Assembly: GCA_947598585.1 (NCBI GenBank)
Contig: CANQFK010000003.1
Span: 1 to 64,000 of the forward strand
DNA from: an uncultured Clostridia bacterium
GTDB taxonomy: Bacteria > Bacillota > Clostridia > Christensenellales > Pumilibacteraceae
Length of the DNA stretch: 64,000 nt
Direction of reading: 5' to 3'
Shown here: positions 43,712 to 53,244 of the stretch, one piece after another
Layout of the letters: every line of letters begins with the position of its first letter
Numbering within the stretch: position 1 is the first letter of the stretch
Notes under the pieces: model-generated
What the model was told of the DNA's origin: nothing
Databases searched by the model: none
What the model saw: the letters and a program-made list of their open reading frames with translations, nothing else
Made by a program: the position numbers and the translations under genes

Positions 43712-45004
43712 ATGTGGTTGGTTCTGACAATAGGAATAGTCGTATGCGTCGGCATAATGGTCAGCGTCTTGCTTGTCCCCGAGATAAGGATAGGCAAGGT
43801 CAGGTTGGCGCCGTATTGGGTGATAGCCATTATAGGCGCGATCGCCATGGTCGCATGCGGAGGGATAAGTTTTCCCGCGCTTATAAGCCGTTTTACCGAA
43901 GATACGGCGGTAAATCCGTTAAAGATCCTCGGCGTGTTTTTCGGAATGACCGTGCTTTCGGTCTTTTTGGACGAAGCGGGTTTTTTCGCTTTTCTTGCGT
44001 CCGTGGCTCTTAACAAGGCTAAGAACGATCAACGCAAACTTTTTGCCGTGTTCTATTTTACCGTCGCCATACTCACCGTATTTACTTCCAACGATATTAT
44101 AATACTTACTTTTACGCCCTTTATACTGTACTTTTGCCGAAACGCGGGCATAGATTGCAAGCCTTATCTTATTGCCGAATTTGCCGCGGCGAACACATTC
44201 AGTATGTTCCTTATAATAGGCAATCCGACAAATATCTACCTTGCCGCGGGACAGGATTTTATACATTATGCGTCGATCATGGCGTTGCCCGCGCTGCTCA
44301 CGGGACTTGTGTGCTTTTTCCTTATAAAGCGAATGTTCAAAAAAAGCCTCTCGGAACCGATAGGAGAGGGCGGAAAGATCGTGCCGATAAAGGATAAGCC
44401 GCTCGCGTTCACCGCGCTTGCGTTGCTTGCGACCTGCACGGTCATGCTCGCTATATCGGGGTATATAGGGCTGGAAATGTGGTATATCGCGTTGAGCGGC
44501 GGGCTGGCGATAGTGATATTCGCTTGCATTTACGGCGCGGCAACGAAAAGAATGATATTTGCCATACGCGGACTGAGGCGGATCCCGTGGCAGATAGCGC
44601 CCTTTTTGCTTTCTATGTTCACGATCGTGGCGGCGCTCGGAGAAGCGGGCATTACGGATTCGATCGCGTCCTTCCTTAACGCGGGCGATCTGTCCGTCAT
44701 CATCTATCTTGTCGCGTCGGTGATCGGAGCGAATTTGCTCAACAATATCCCCATGAGCGTGCTGTTCGGAGCGGTGCTTACGGGCGGGAGCGAGGGCGCA
44801 CTCTATGCGACGATAATAGGCAGCAACGTCGGAGCCTTGCTCACTACGGTCGGCGCCCTTGCAGGCATAATGTGGAGCAAAATGCTCAAACGCGAAAATG
44901 TAAAGTACGGCTTTAAGGAGTTCGTAAAGTACGGAGCGGTCATAGTGGCGGCGGCTTTGCCCGCGGCGGCGCTCGGACTGTACGTTTCGCTGTGGATATT
45001 CTGA
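43712..45004 (+). CDS. ArsB/NhaD-type anion or ion permease
   Basis: 430 residues with about 11-12 helices of the ion-transporter superfamily. Two inverted halves carry related signatures: TSNDIIILTFTPF with IGNPTNI, and LLNNIPMSVLFGAV with IGSNVGALL. The family contains arsenite, sodium/proton and dicarboxylate transporters; the substrate is unresolved, and no ars genes are near. The ATG follows the previous terminator by 6 bp with no ribosome site; the real start could be a later Met (residue 16, ATG 43757). Confidence 0.85.
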   Translation: MWLVLTIGIVVCVGIMVSVLLVPEIRIGKVRLAPYWVIAIIGAIAMVACGGISFPALISRFTEDTAVNPLKILGVFFGMTVLSVFLDEAGFFAFLASVALNKAKNDQRKLFAVFYFTVAILTVFTSNDIIILTFTPFILYFCRNAGIDCKPYLIAEFAAANTFSMFLIIGNPTNIYLAAGQDFIHYASIMALPALLTGLVCFFLIKRMFKKSLSEPIGEGGKIVPIKDKPLAFTALALLATCTVMLAISGYIGLEMWYIALSGGLAIVIFACIYGAATKRMIFAIRGLRRIPWQIAPFLLSMFTIVAALGEAGITDSIASFLNAGDLSVIIYLVASVIGANLLNNIPMSVLFGAVLTGGSEGALYATIIGSNVGALLTTVGALAGIMWSKMLKRENVKYGFKEFVKYGAVIVAAALPAAALGLYVSLWIF

Positions 45005-45092
45005 GTTTTTATTTGCGCAAATGTGCATACATATGCCACGGCGCCTGCAAATGAAGAAAAATAAACCGAGATCATTTCATAAGAGGATAATT

Positions 45093-46106
45093 ATGTTCGA
45101 TACGATAATGCTTTTTATATTCGGGCTCGTACTTCTTATCAAGGGAGGCGATTGGTTCGTGGACAGCGCGAGCGGAATCGCGCGCAGATTTCATGTGCCC
45201 GAGCTGCTTATAGGCGCGACGATCGTTGCGATAGGCACCACCTTGCCCGAGGTTATGGTTTCCGCCGAGTCCGCCGTTTTGGGACACGGCGACGTGGCTT
45301 ACGGGAACGCGATAGGTTCTATCATATGCAATACGGCGCTCATCGCGGCAATGACGATAGCGGTAAGGTCGCAGCAGGTCGATCGCAAAACGTTCACCTT
45401 GCCCGTGATATTTTTCTTTGCGGCGGCTCTCGTCTATATGATAGCGGCGTATATCATGGGCAAATTCACACTTGCGATAGGGATCATCTTGCTTGCGATA
45501 TTCGTTGTTTATATGGCGTTGACCATTGTCAACGCGCTGAGGATAGGCAAAAAGGAAAGGGCGGAACTTTCGGTCAAACAGGCGGATATAGGCGCGGATA
45601 CGGAGGGACAGGCACAAGAACAAAGCGGTAAATTCGCAGTTGCAAAGGATATCGTCATGCTCATTGTGGGAGCGGCGGTCATCGCGCTCGGTTCGAGATT
45701 GCTCGTAAACAACGGCGTAAAGATCGCCGAATGGCTCAAAGTGCCCGAAGCGGTCATCGCGCTCACCTTTATAGCGATAGGCACGTCGCTGCCCGAACTT
45801 GTAACGGCTATAACCTCGCTCATAAAGGGACACGGAGCGCTTTCGCTCGGCAACATCATAGGCGCGAACCTTTTCAATCTCGTGCTGGTCAGCGGCATAT
45901 CCATAACGCTTTCGCCGTTTACGATCCCCGTGGGCAATACCGTTTTCGGCATAAATTCCACACTCATTATCGATCTGCCCGTAATGCTGTTCGTAATGCT
46001 GTTTTTGACGTTGCCCGCCATTATCCGAGGCAAACTTTCCCGTTTGCAAGGTTTTGCTTTGCTCGGGATATATGCGGCGTTTTTCGCGATACAGTTTATA
46101 ATTTAG
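45093..46106 (+). CDS. calcium/sodium antiporter, CaCA family (YrbG-like)
   Basis: 337 residues, about ten helices in two halves, each with the alpha-repeat: GATIVAIGTTLPEVMVS and ALTFIAIGTSLPELVTA, the ion-binding regions. A hydrophilic loop (about 150-185) separates the halves. I use ATG 45093 because AGAGGA lies 8 nt upstream; an in-frame ATG at 45021 would add a basic 24-residue leader with no ribosome site. 88 bp after the preceding permease. Confidence 0.9.
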   Translation: MFDTIMLFIFGLVLLIKGGDWFVDSASGIARRFHVPELLIGATIVAIGTTLPEVMVSAESAVLGHGDVAYGNAIGSIICNTALIAAMTIAVRSQQVDRKTFTLPVIFFFAAALVYMIAAYIMGKFTLAIGIILLAIFVVYMALTIVNALRIGKKERAELSVKQADIGADTEGQAQEQSGKFAVAKDIVMLIVGAAVIALGSRLLVNNGVKIAEWLKVPEAVIALTFIAIGTSLPELVTAITSLIKGHGALSLGNIIGANLFNLVLVSGISITLSPFTIPVGNTVFGINSTLIIDLPVMLFVMLFLTLPAIIRGKLSRLQGFALLGIYAAFFAIQFII

Positions 46107-46156
46107 TTAAAAAAAAGAGCATAAGGCGCACTCTTTAAGGCAAAAAATAAAACGAT

Positions 46157-46189
46157 AAAACTCTCGGATAGATATGTTCCGAGAGTTTT
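46157..46189. terminator. bidirectional hairpin after the antiporter
   Basis: aaaactctcgga (46157-46168) is perfectly complementary to tccgagagtttt (46178-46189). Short T-runs on both strands are inside the stem, so termination may be weak. A smaller stem (aaagag/ctcttt) lies at about 46115-46136. Confidence 0.55.
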
Positions 46190-46290
46190 GCCATAAGACG
46201 CCGAGTAGTACGGTTTTCTCTCGGGGAAACGTCGCTTTTTATAAAAAAGACAAAAGCCGCCGATTTTCGACAAAAAACAGGTTTATTTTG

Positions 46291-46319
46291 TTGTAAAATT
46301 TTGCAATATGTGATATAAT
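46291..46319 (+). promoter_or_regulatory. promoter of the SNF2-htpG-pyrR unit
   Basis: TTGTAA at 46291-46296, 17-bp spacer, TATAAT at 46314-46319 with extended TGa. Confidence 0.65.
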
Positions 46320-46343
46320 ATTCTTTCACCAAAAGGAGAAACT

Positions 46344-49300
46344 ATGCCCGATTTCGAGTCTTTATACAACGAGAGCCAAGCAAACGCGTTCACATCGGCG
46401 AAAAAAAGATTTTATGACAACAAGGTAAGCAATATCGCCGAAAGCGAAGTGAACGGAAAGACGGTGATCTCCGCCGTTGTCCACGGCCATAGGGACTATA
46501 ACACCAGGATCGTTTTCGACGAGCAGGGTGGGCTTTACGATTATTCTTGCGATTGCGCGGGCTTTAACATGAGCGACGGTCCGTGCAAGCACATTATCGC
46601 GACCGCATTGACATACGAAGAAAAAAATCCTCAAAAGGAGAAAGAGGCGGCGACGAAAAAATACGTTTCGGACGGTTGCGTTTCGGGACTTATTACGTCT
46701 TATTCGAAACTCAGACGCGCCCGAACCTTGCGCGAAGAAATGCCCGTCGTTCTCAGACCCATTCTCGGGCTCAGAGGGGACGATTCGCTTTATTTGCGCT
46801 TCACCATAGGACAAAAACGCATGTACAAGCTGAAAGACTTGAACGAGTTTTGCGCTATGGTAAACGGAATGCAGTTCCACCGATACGGCGCGGCGCTCGC
46901 GTTTGAACATTCCAAGGACAACTTCGACGAAAAGAGCAGATCGCTCGTTTCCTTTTTGACGCGCACTTGTCGCGAAAAGGATGAGGACGAAAAGGACAGG
47001 ATAACGCTTACCGCGTCCGATTTCGACGACTTTATCGATTCCTACGACGGGCTGGTGGAGATCGAAGAGGGAGAGGCGAGCGAGGGTATGCGACAGATAA
47101 TCGCCATGCCCGATATGCTCAGACCGAAAATATTCGTTTCTTCGACGGAGGGCGGCTTTAATGTAAGTTCCAACCTCGACACGTTCAAACTTTTGAGGGG
47201 AAAAAGATACGATTATATGATGACGTCGGGCAGGATATACAGAGTGACCGACGATTTTGTGGAACTGTCATACAGATTTTTGAGCCTGCTCAATTCCAGA
47301 GAGAGGATATTCGTCAGCGAGAGCGATATAGGCAGATTTTACAGCAATGTGCTTAGCGAAGCCGAAAAATATCTGGATATCGAAAGCGATACCGACCTCG
47401 GCGCGTTCATGATCCCGCCGTTAAAGGCGTCGCTATATCTCGATCGCGAAGGCGGCGTGATAAAAGGACGTCTGATATGTTTTTACGGCGAAGACGAAAC
47501 GGATATTTTCGAGGAGCCGTTCGGCGACCGCGATTACGAAACCGAAGACGCGCTCAAAGATTGCCTCAAAAAATATTTTCCGTACTATCCGCATTTGGTG
47601 CTCGATAACGACGACGCCGTTTTCAACCTGCTCACCGAGGGCGTGCGCATGTTGAGAAGATTTTGCGCCGTCTATATGACCGCCGAGATGAATAAGATCG
47701 CCATAAGAAAACCGCCGGGAGTAAAGGTCGGAGTCAAACTCAGCGGCGACCTTATCGACATAGACATAAGCGACGACGAATACACGCGTGAAGAACTTTT
47801 GAAGATAATAAACGCGTCGCAGACCAAAAAATATATAAGGCTCGGCGACAACTTTATAGATACGGACGATCCGGGGCTGAGGGCGTTGTCCGAGGTGATA
47901 GGACTCGAATCTTCGCTATCGTTGCCGTCGTATTATGCGCCCCATGTAGCCATGCAATTAAAGGAATATTACGATGTGAGCGCCGCCGATTGCGAAAAAC
48001 TCATAGATTTCAAAAACACTTCCGTTGATCCGCCGCCCGAACTCAAAGACGTTTTGCGTCCGTACCAGAAGATAGGTCTGAATTGGCTCGCCGCTTTGAA
48101 AAACAACGGCTTCGGTGGTATTCTCGCCGACGATATGGGGCTCGGAAAGAGCGTTCAGATCATTTCGCTCGTTTTGACCTACGGCCTCAAAACCATGATC
48201 GTATGTCCCACCACGCTCATACTCAATTGGAAGAGCGAATTTAAAAAATTCACGCCCGAACTCAAAGTTTTGTGCGTCATGGGCAGTCAGGAGGAGCGGG
48301 TAAAGCTGCTCGAAAGCGCGTCCGAATACGACGTGATGATCACCTCATACGAACTCATAAGGCGGGACATAGACCTTTACAATATAGAGTTCGACCTCGT
48401 CGTTATCGACGAAGCGCAGTTCATAAAGAACCCCGAAACGAAAAATTCCAAAGCGGTGAAGCGTTTGAAGAGCAAACATCGTTTCGCTCTTACGGGCACG
48501 CCCATAGAGAACAGCTTGTCCGAACTTTGGTCCATATTCGACTTTCTTATGCCCGGATATCTGTTTTCCTATGCCAAATTCAAGGAGAAATTCGAGATAA
48601 AGATAGTGAACGGCGATACGGCTGTCGCAGAGGAATTGCGCAAACTTGTCATGCCGTTCATACTCAGACGACTCAAAGCGGATGTGCTTACCGAACTCCC
48701 CGTCAAGATCGAAACGGATATGGTAATGCCTCTCGAAAACGAGCAAGCCGAATGTTACAAGGCGCACCTCGCGCTCATACGCAAGAGCCTTATTGCCGAT
48801 CCCAACATAAATAAGATAACGGTTTTGTCCATGATATCCAAGTTGAGGCGGATATGCTGCGATCCGTCGTTGGAAGTTGCGGGCTACAAAGGAAATTCCG
48901 CAAAACTCGAAGCATGTATGCAATTGGTCGATTCCGCGATAAAGGGCAAGCACAAGATACTCATATTTTCGCAGTACACGTCTATGCTCGATATAATAAG
49001 ATCCGAACTGTTGAGCCGCGGGATAACCAATTATATGCTAACGGGCGAAACGCCCAAGACCGAACGCATGAGGTTTGTAAACCGTTTCAATAAGGACGAT
49101 ACGCAGGTCTTTTTGATTTCGCTCAGGGCGGGCGGAACGGGGCTCAATCTTATAGGCGCGGACGTGGTCATACACTATGATCCGTGGTGGAATTTATCGG
49201 TAATGAACCAGGCGACCGATCGCGCGCACCGCATAGGTCAGCAAAAGTCGGTACACGTCTATTCGTTGCTTTTGGAGGGGACGTTGGAACAGAAGATCGT

Positions 49301-49385
49301 CGAACTTCAAAAGCGCAAAGCGAAACTGTCGGGACTTATCGAGGACAATCTGGAATTAAACGAGCTTTTATCGCTTATTCAATGA
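46344..49385 (+). CDS. SNF2-family helicase with SWIM zinc finger
   Basis: 1013 residues. A SWIM finger lies at about 67-92 (CDCAGF then CKH), followed by ~450 residues of bacterial SNF2 N-terminal region and a SNF2 motor: DDMGLGKSVQ, VVIDEAQFIKNP (DEAQ box), LTGTPIENSLSELW, and the C-terminal helicase half ending ATDRAHRIGQ. A dsDNA translocase likely to remodel nucleoprotein, perhaps RNA polymerase (compare RapA). AAGGAG precedes the ATG. Followed by htpG after 19 bp without a terminator. Confidence 0.93.
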   Translation: MPDFESLYNESQANAFTSAKKRFYDNKVSNIAESEVNGKTVISAVVHGHRDYNTRIVFDEQGGLYDYSCDCAGFNMSDGPCKHIIATALTYEEKNPQKEKEAATKKYVSDGCVSGLITSYSKLRRARTLREEMPVVLRPILGLRGDDSLYLRFTIGQKRMYKLKDLNEFCAMVNGMQFHRYGAALAFEHSKDNFDEKSRSLVSFLTRTCREKDEDEKDRITLTASDFDDFIDSYDGLVEIEEGEASEGMRQIIAMPDMLRPKIFVSSTEGGFNVSSNLDTFKLLRGKRYDYMMTSGRIYRVTDDFVELSYRFLSLLNSRERIFVSESDIGRFYSNVLSEAEKYLDIESDTDLGAFMIPPLKASLYLDREGGVIKGRLICFYGEDETDIFEEPFGDRDYETEDALKDCLKKYFPYYPHLVLDNDDAVFNLLTEGVRMLRRFCAVYMTAEMNKIAIRKPPGVKVGVKLSGDLIDIDISDDEYTREELLKIINASQTKKYIRLGDNFIDTDDPGLRALSEVIGLESSLSLPSYYAPHVAMQLKEYYDVSAADCEKLIDFKNTSVDPPPELKDVLRPYQKIGLNWLAALKNNGFGGILADDMGLGKSVQIISLVLTYGLKTMIVCPTTLILNWKSEFKKFTPELKVLCVMGSQEERVKLLESASEYDVMITSYELIRRDIDLYNIEFDLVVIDEAQFIKNPETKNSKAVKRLKSKHRFALTGTPIENSLSELWSIFDFLMPGYLFSYAKFKEKFEIKIVNGDTAVAEELRKLVMPFILRRLKADVLTELPVKIETDMVMPLENEQAECYKAHLALIRKSLIADPNINKITVLSMISKLRRICCDPSLEVAGYKGNSAKLEACMQLVDSAIKGKHKILIFSQYTSMLDIIRSELLSRGITNYMLTGETPKTERMRFVNRFNKDDTQVFLISLRAGGTGLNLIGADVVIHYDPWWNLSVMNQATDRAHRIGQQKSVHVYSLLLEGTLEQKIVELQKRKAKLSGLIEDNLELNELLSLIQ

Positions 49386-49404
49386 TAAACAAGGAGATAA
49401 ATAT

Positions 49405-51228
49405 ATGAAAAAATTCAAAGCCGAATCTCAAAGACTTTTGGAGCTTATGATAAACTCCATTTACACCAACAAAGAGATCTTTTTGAGAGAACTCATATCC
49501 AACGCGAGCGACGCGCTCGACAAGTTGCACTTTATTTCGCTTACCGATAGCGGTGCGGCTCGGGATTTCGAGATAAAGATCGAGTTGGACGAAAAGGCGC
49601 GCACCATAGCCGTCATCGATAACGGCATAGGTATGGACGCAAAAGAACTCGAAGAGAATTTAGGCACCATCGCAAACAGCGGCACCTTCAAGTTCAAAGC
49701 CGAAAACAAGACGGACGAAGAACTTATAGGTCAGTTCGGCGTCGGCTTTTACGCTTCGTTTATGGTCGCGGACAAAGTCGAGGTTGTAAGCAAAAAATAC
49801 GGCTCTATCGAGGCATGGAAGTGGGAGAGCAGCGGTTCGGACGGTTATAACATCTCTCCGTCCGAGCGCGAGGAATGCGGCACGACGGTGCTGTTGCACC
49901 TCAAACCCGACACAGAGGACGATCATACCGACGAATACCTCTCCGAATGGCGCATAAGCGAGTTGGTGAAAAAATATTCGGATTACATTCGCTATCCCAT
50001 AACCATGGTCTGCACTTCCGAACGCAAAAAGGAGGGTACGGAGGAATATGAGGAGATAAAGGAAAAAAGAACTCTCAACAGCCGTCTGCCCATTTGGAAA
50101 CGCAACAAAAACGAGATAAAAAAAGAGGACTATCTGGCTTTTTATCGCGGAAAATACTTCGATATGACCGATCCGCTTTACTACTTTTCCGCGTCGACGG
50201 AGGGCGCGCTCACATATAACGCGTTGATCTATGTGCCCGGCAAAGCGCCGTACGATTACTATACCGCCGACTATAAGCGCGGCTTGTCGCTGTATGCCAA
50301 CGGCGTGCTCATCATGGAAAAATGCGAAGATCTTTTGCCCGACTACTTCGGATTTTTGCGAGGCGTAGTGGACAGCGCCGATCTTTCGCTGAATATCTCG
50401 CGCGAAATGCTGCAAAAGGACAGACAGCTGAAAGCGCTTGCCGCAGGCATAAACAAGCGCGTGATCTCCGAATTTACAAAACTCATGACTTCCGATCGCG
50501 AAACGTACGAAAAACTTTTCAACGAATACGGCGCAAGCATAAAGTTCGGCGTGTACGAGAGTTTTGGCGCAAAGAAAGACGAATTGAAAGATATCATTCT
50601 GTTCCGCTCATCTGCGGGCGAAAAGCTGACTTCTCTCAAAGAGTACGTTTCGCGCATGAAAGAGGATCAAAAGGAGATCTTTTATGCGTCGGGAAGAACG
50701 GTAGAGGCGATAGAGCGCATGCCTCAGGTGGAGGGCGCGAAAGCCAAGGGATTGGAAGTATTGTATCTTACCGATCAGATAGACGAGTTCGTCATGAAAG
50801 TTCTCGGCGAATACGACGGCAAAAAGATATCGCCCGTCGCGGTCGCGTCCGAAGAAGTCAAGAACGACGACTATAAAGATATGCTCGCGTTTATGACCGA
50901 AACGCTCGACGGAAAGGTCAAAGATGTGCGCCTCAACGCCGACATAGGCGGATATCCGTCATGTCTTACCACGGAGGGCGAACTTTCGCTCGAAATGGAG
51001 CGCATTTTGAACTCCATGCCCGCAAACAAGGGGATAAAGGCGACCCGTATCCTCGAAATAAATCCCGATCATGCGCTTATAAAAAAGGCAAAGGAACTTT
51101 TCGTATCCGACAAGGACGCGCTCAAAGATCTTACCGAGATCTTGCACGGAGAGGCGCTTTTGCTTGCCGGCCTGGAACTCGGCGACAGCGCGGACTTTGT
51201 TCTCAAATTGAACGAACTTTTGAAGTGA
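49405..51228 (+). CDS. htpG: Hsp90-family chaperone HtpG
   Basis: 607 residues. The GHKL ATP site is intact: LRELISNASDALDKL, VIDNGIGMDAKELEENLGTI, GQFGVGFYA. Middle and C-terminal domains follow; the C-terminal dimerisation part is short, as in Bacillota. AAGGAG precedes the ATG by 7 nt. It probably shares a transcript with the SNF2 gene and pyrR. Confidence 0.95.
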   Translation: MKKFKAESQRLLELMINSIYTNKEIFLRELISNASDALDKLHFISLTDSGAARDFEIKIELDEKARTIAVIDNGIGMDAKELEENLGTIANSGTFKFKAENKTDEELIGQFGVGFYASFMVADKVEVVSKKYGSIEAWKWESSGSDGYNISPSEREECGTTVLLHLKPDTEDDHTDEYLSEWRISELVKKYSDYIRYPITMVCTSERKKEGTEEYEEIKEKRTLNSRLPIWKRNKNEIKKEDYLAFYRGKYFDMTDPLYYFSASTEGALTYNALIYVPGKAPYDYYTADYKRGLSLYANGVLIMEKCEDLLPDYFGFLRGVVDSADLSLNISREMLQKDRQLKALAAGINKRVISEFTKLMTSDRETYEKLFNEYGASIKFGVYESFGAKKDELKDIILFRSSAGEKLTSLKEYVSRMKEDQKEIFYASGRTVEAIERMPQVEGAKAKGLEVLYLTDQIDEFVMKVLGEYDGKKISPVAVASEEVKNDDYKDMLAFMTETLDGKVKDVRLNADIGGYPSCLTTEGELSLEMERILNSMPANKGIKATRILEINPDHALIKKAKELFVSDKDALKDLTEILHGEALLLAGLELGDSADFVLKLNELLK

Positions 51229-51242
51229 GGAGGACTTAAAAT

Positions 51243-51779
51243 ATGGAATTAAAGGCAAATTTGCTCGATGAGGGCGGCGTATTGAGGGCGCTCACGCGCA
51301 TTTCGCACGAGATCATCGAACACAACAAGGGAGTGGACGACGTAGTGCTTATGGGCATAAAGAGCAGAGGGATCCCTCTTGCGGAAAACATAAGGGACGT
51401 GATATTCAAGGCGACCGACATCAAATTGCCCGTCGGCAAACTCGATATAAGTCTGTATCGCGACGATCTTTCGGCAAAGAGCGAGGACCCGATCGTAAAA
51501 AGTCGCAGCGTGGATATAGACGTTACCAACAAAAAGGTGGTGCTTGTGGACGACGTTCTGTTTACGGGGCGTACCGTAAGAGCGGCTATCGAAGCGATAT
51601 TGAAGCGTGGCAGAGCCGCGTCTATACAGCTTGCGGTGCTTATCGATCGCGGTCATCGCGAACTTCCCATAAGACCCGACTATGTGGGCAAGAACGTTCC
51701 CACGTCAAAAAACGAGGTCGTATCGGTGAACATTCCGCCCTTTGACGATCACATAGGCGTGGACATTTACGAACTTTAA
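51243..51779 (+). CDS. pyrR: PyrR bifunctional regulator / uracil phosphoribosyltransferase
   Basis: 178 residues with the PRPP loop [20 protein letters not shown] and the PyrR-specific N- and C-termini ([34 protein letters not shown]). PyrR binds pyr mRNA to promote attenuation when UMP is high and has weak UPRT activity. No pyr genes or PyrR-binding leader are in the window, so its targets are elsewhere. GAGGAGGA lies 7 nt before the ATG. Confidence 0.94.
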   Translation: MELKANLLDEGGVLRALTRISHEIIEHNKGVDDVVLMGIKSRGIPLAENIRDVIFKATDIKLPVGKLDISLYRDDLSAKSEDPIVKSRSVDIDVTNKKVVLVDDVLFTGRTVRAAIEAILKRGRAASIQLAVLIDRGHRELPIRPDYVGKNVPTSKNEVVSVNIPPFDDHIGVDIYEL

Positions 51780-51794
51780 CGCAATATAAAAGGC

Positions 51795-51832
51795 AAGGAG
51801 CGGAGCGCTTGGACGTCCCGTTCCTTTTTTTT
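51795..51832 (+). terminator. terminator after pyrR
   Basis: aaggagcgg (51795-51803) pairs with ccgttcctt (51818-51826) with one G-U pair, followed by a T8 run. Confidence 0.8.
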
Positions 51833-51857
51833 GCGCGTGCCTTAAATAACAAAAGCT

Positions 51858-51900
51858 CGACAAAAACTGTCATATAATTTGTCGCCGCACGTTATATAAT
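51858..51900 (+). promoter_or_regulatory. promoter region with inverted repeat before the dehydrogenase-like gene
   Basis: cgacaaa (51858-51864) and tttgtcg (51878-51884) form an inverted repeat around one TATAAT (51873-51878). A second TATAAT lies at 51895-51900, ending 6 nt before ATG 51907. No good -35 box fits either, so the promoter assignment is tentative and may need an activator binding the repeat. Confidence 0.4.
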
Positions 51901-51906
51901 GCGGAT

Positions 51907-53151
51907 ATGATAAATATTTGTTCCTCGCCGTACAATAAGCTATTCGGCGCGCATAGGTGCGATTGCGGCAAAACGCACGAATTTACCGTAAAAAGCCTGC
52001 TGTCCCACGGCGCGTTCGACGCCGCTGTTTCGTTTTTGTCCGATATCGTGCCTCAGATGAGTCGCGTGGCGCTCTTTTATGATGACGAACCGCTCATGCA
52101 ACGGGTAAACGCCGCGATAAAAAGGGCCTATCGCACCGTATGTGTCAAGGCGGATAACGACAAGAGATCGCTCGACATTCTTGCTTTGCCAGAAGATTGC
52201 AAGTTGATAGTCGCGACGGGCTCGGCGGACGTAATAAACGGAGCGAAATATAAAGCGTATGTTTGCGATCTGCCTGTTGTGGTCGCGTCAAAACCCGAAT
52301 TTTGCGCTCTTACGCCCTTTTGCGTTATCGACGACGGAGGGCTGCTTGCCACATACAAGGTGGCAAAACCGATAGGCTATATTTTCGACCTCGATCATAG
52401 ACTTAGCGACGACGACAAAGCCGAACTGTTCGGAATGATAGCAGCGCGACTGAATACGTCGTTCGAATATTACGCGTCCTCTCTTTTGAATTCGGTCGAT
52501 TATTGCCCGTTTATCTCGGGGGCGCTTTCGGATATAGCCGCAAAGACTATCCTCGGAGTAAACGAACTCGACAGAACGTCGCCCGCGCTTGGCGACATAC
52601 TTCTCGGTTCGGCGCTCAAAATTTGCTTGCTCGCCTCGCTTGGCTCGTTCGAGCGCGGGGGCGAAGTGCAGTGCGGCTTGACGTATTCCGTTATAAGCGG
52701 GAGCGAATATTCGCAAGGCGAACTTCAATTCGTGTTCGCCTCGGTGCTTTCGTCGCTGTTCAAAAGTCATATACTTGCCCGAACCGACTTTGTTCCGCCG
52801 CCCGACAACAATTACAGGCTCGAACAGATCTCGGAACTATTGGGAGTGGGAGAATACAGGCTCGCTTCGTATATAACTCCGCAACTCAGCGGCAAAGAGG
52901 CGGCTATCGCCGAATATAAGATAAGGGAATATTCCTCCGACCTTCTCGAAAAACTCGATAAAAATATAAATTTGTTCCGACCCGCGTTCAGAATGTTCAA
53001 GCGACTTCACTCCGACGACGGCTATTCGCTCGAAGAACTGTGCAACACCGATATACCGCTCAGTATTTCGCTTGCGCCCGACATAATAAAGGGGGACGGA
53101 ATGCTGACGACGCTCAAACGTTTGGGCGATTTGGACAGATACATATTGTAA
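51907..53151 (+). CDS. degenerate glycerol-1-phosphate dehydrogenase-like protein (EgsA/AraM fold)
   Basis: 414 residues resembling the sn-glycerol-1-phosphate dehydrogenase/iron-alcohol-dehydrogenase fold: an N-terminal CDCGKTH and a nucleotide-loop-like ATGSADVINGAKYKAY followed by LPVVVASKPE. The usual metal site appears lost: the SGxEH and HGE histidine positions read SGSEYSQGE (Tyr and Gln), and the preceding Asp is not evident. It may be a non-catalytic relative. No ribosome site precedes the ATG. I am moderately sure of the fold and less of the relationship. Confidence 0.6.
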   Translation: MINICSSPYNKLFGAHRCDCGKTHEFTVKSLLSHGAFDAAVSFLSDIVPQMSRVALFYDDEPLMQRVNAAIKRAYRTVCVKADNDKRSLDILALPEDCKLIVATGSADVINGAKYKAYVCDLPVVVASKPEFCALTPFCVIDDGGLLATYKVAKPIGYIFDLDHRLSDDDKAELFGMIAARLNTSFEYYASSLLNSVDYCPFISGALSDIAAKTILGVNELDRTSPALGDILLGSALKICLLASLGSFERGGEVQCGLTYSVISGSEYSQGELQFVFASVLSSLFKSHILARTDFVPPPDNNYRLEQISELLGVGEYRLASYITPQLSGKEAAIAEYKIREYSSDLLEKLDKNINLFRPAFRMFKRLHSDDGYSLEELCNTDIPLSISLAPDIIKGDGMLTTLKRLGDLDRYIL

Positions 53152-53197
53152 AATAAAAAACGTAGCGCATTATCAGGCGCGATCGGAAAAGTCGCAA

Positions 53198-53223
53198 AAA
53201 GGCACATTGATAGATGTGCCTTT
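53198..53223 (-). terminator. terminator of the AlbA_2 gene
   Basis: aaaggcacat and atgtgccttt form a hairpin; on the minus strand it is followed by T5. It may also stop plus-strand readthrough. Confidence 0.7.
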
Positions 53224-53244
53224 CCGTATTTTGCAATTGTTCTT

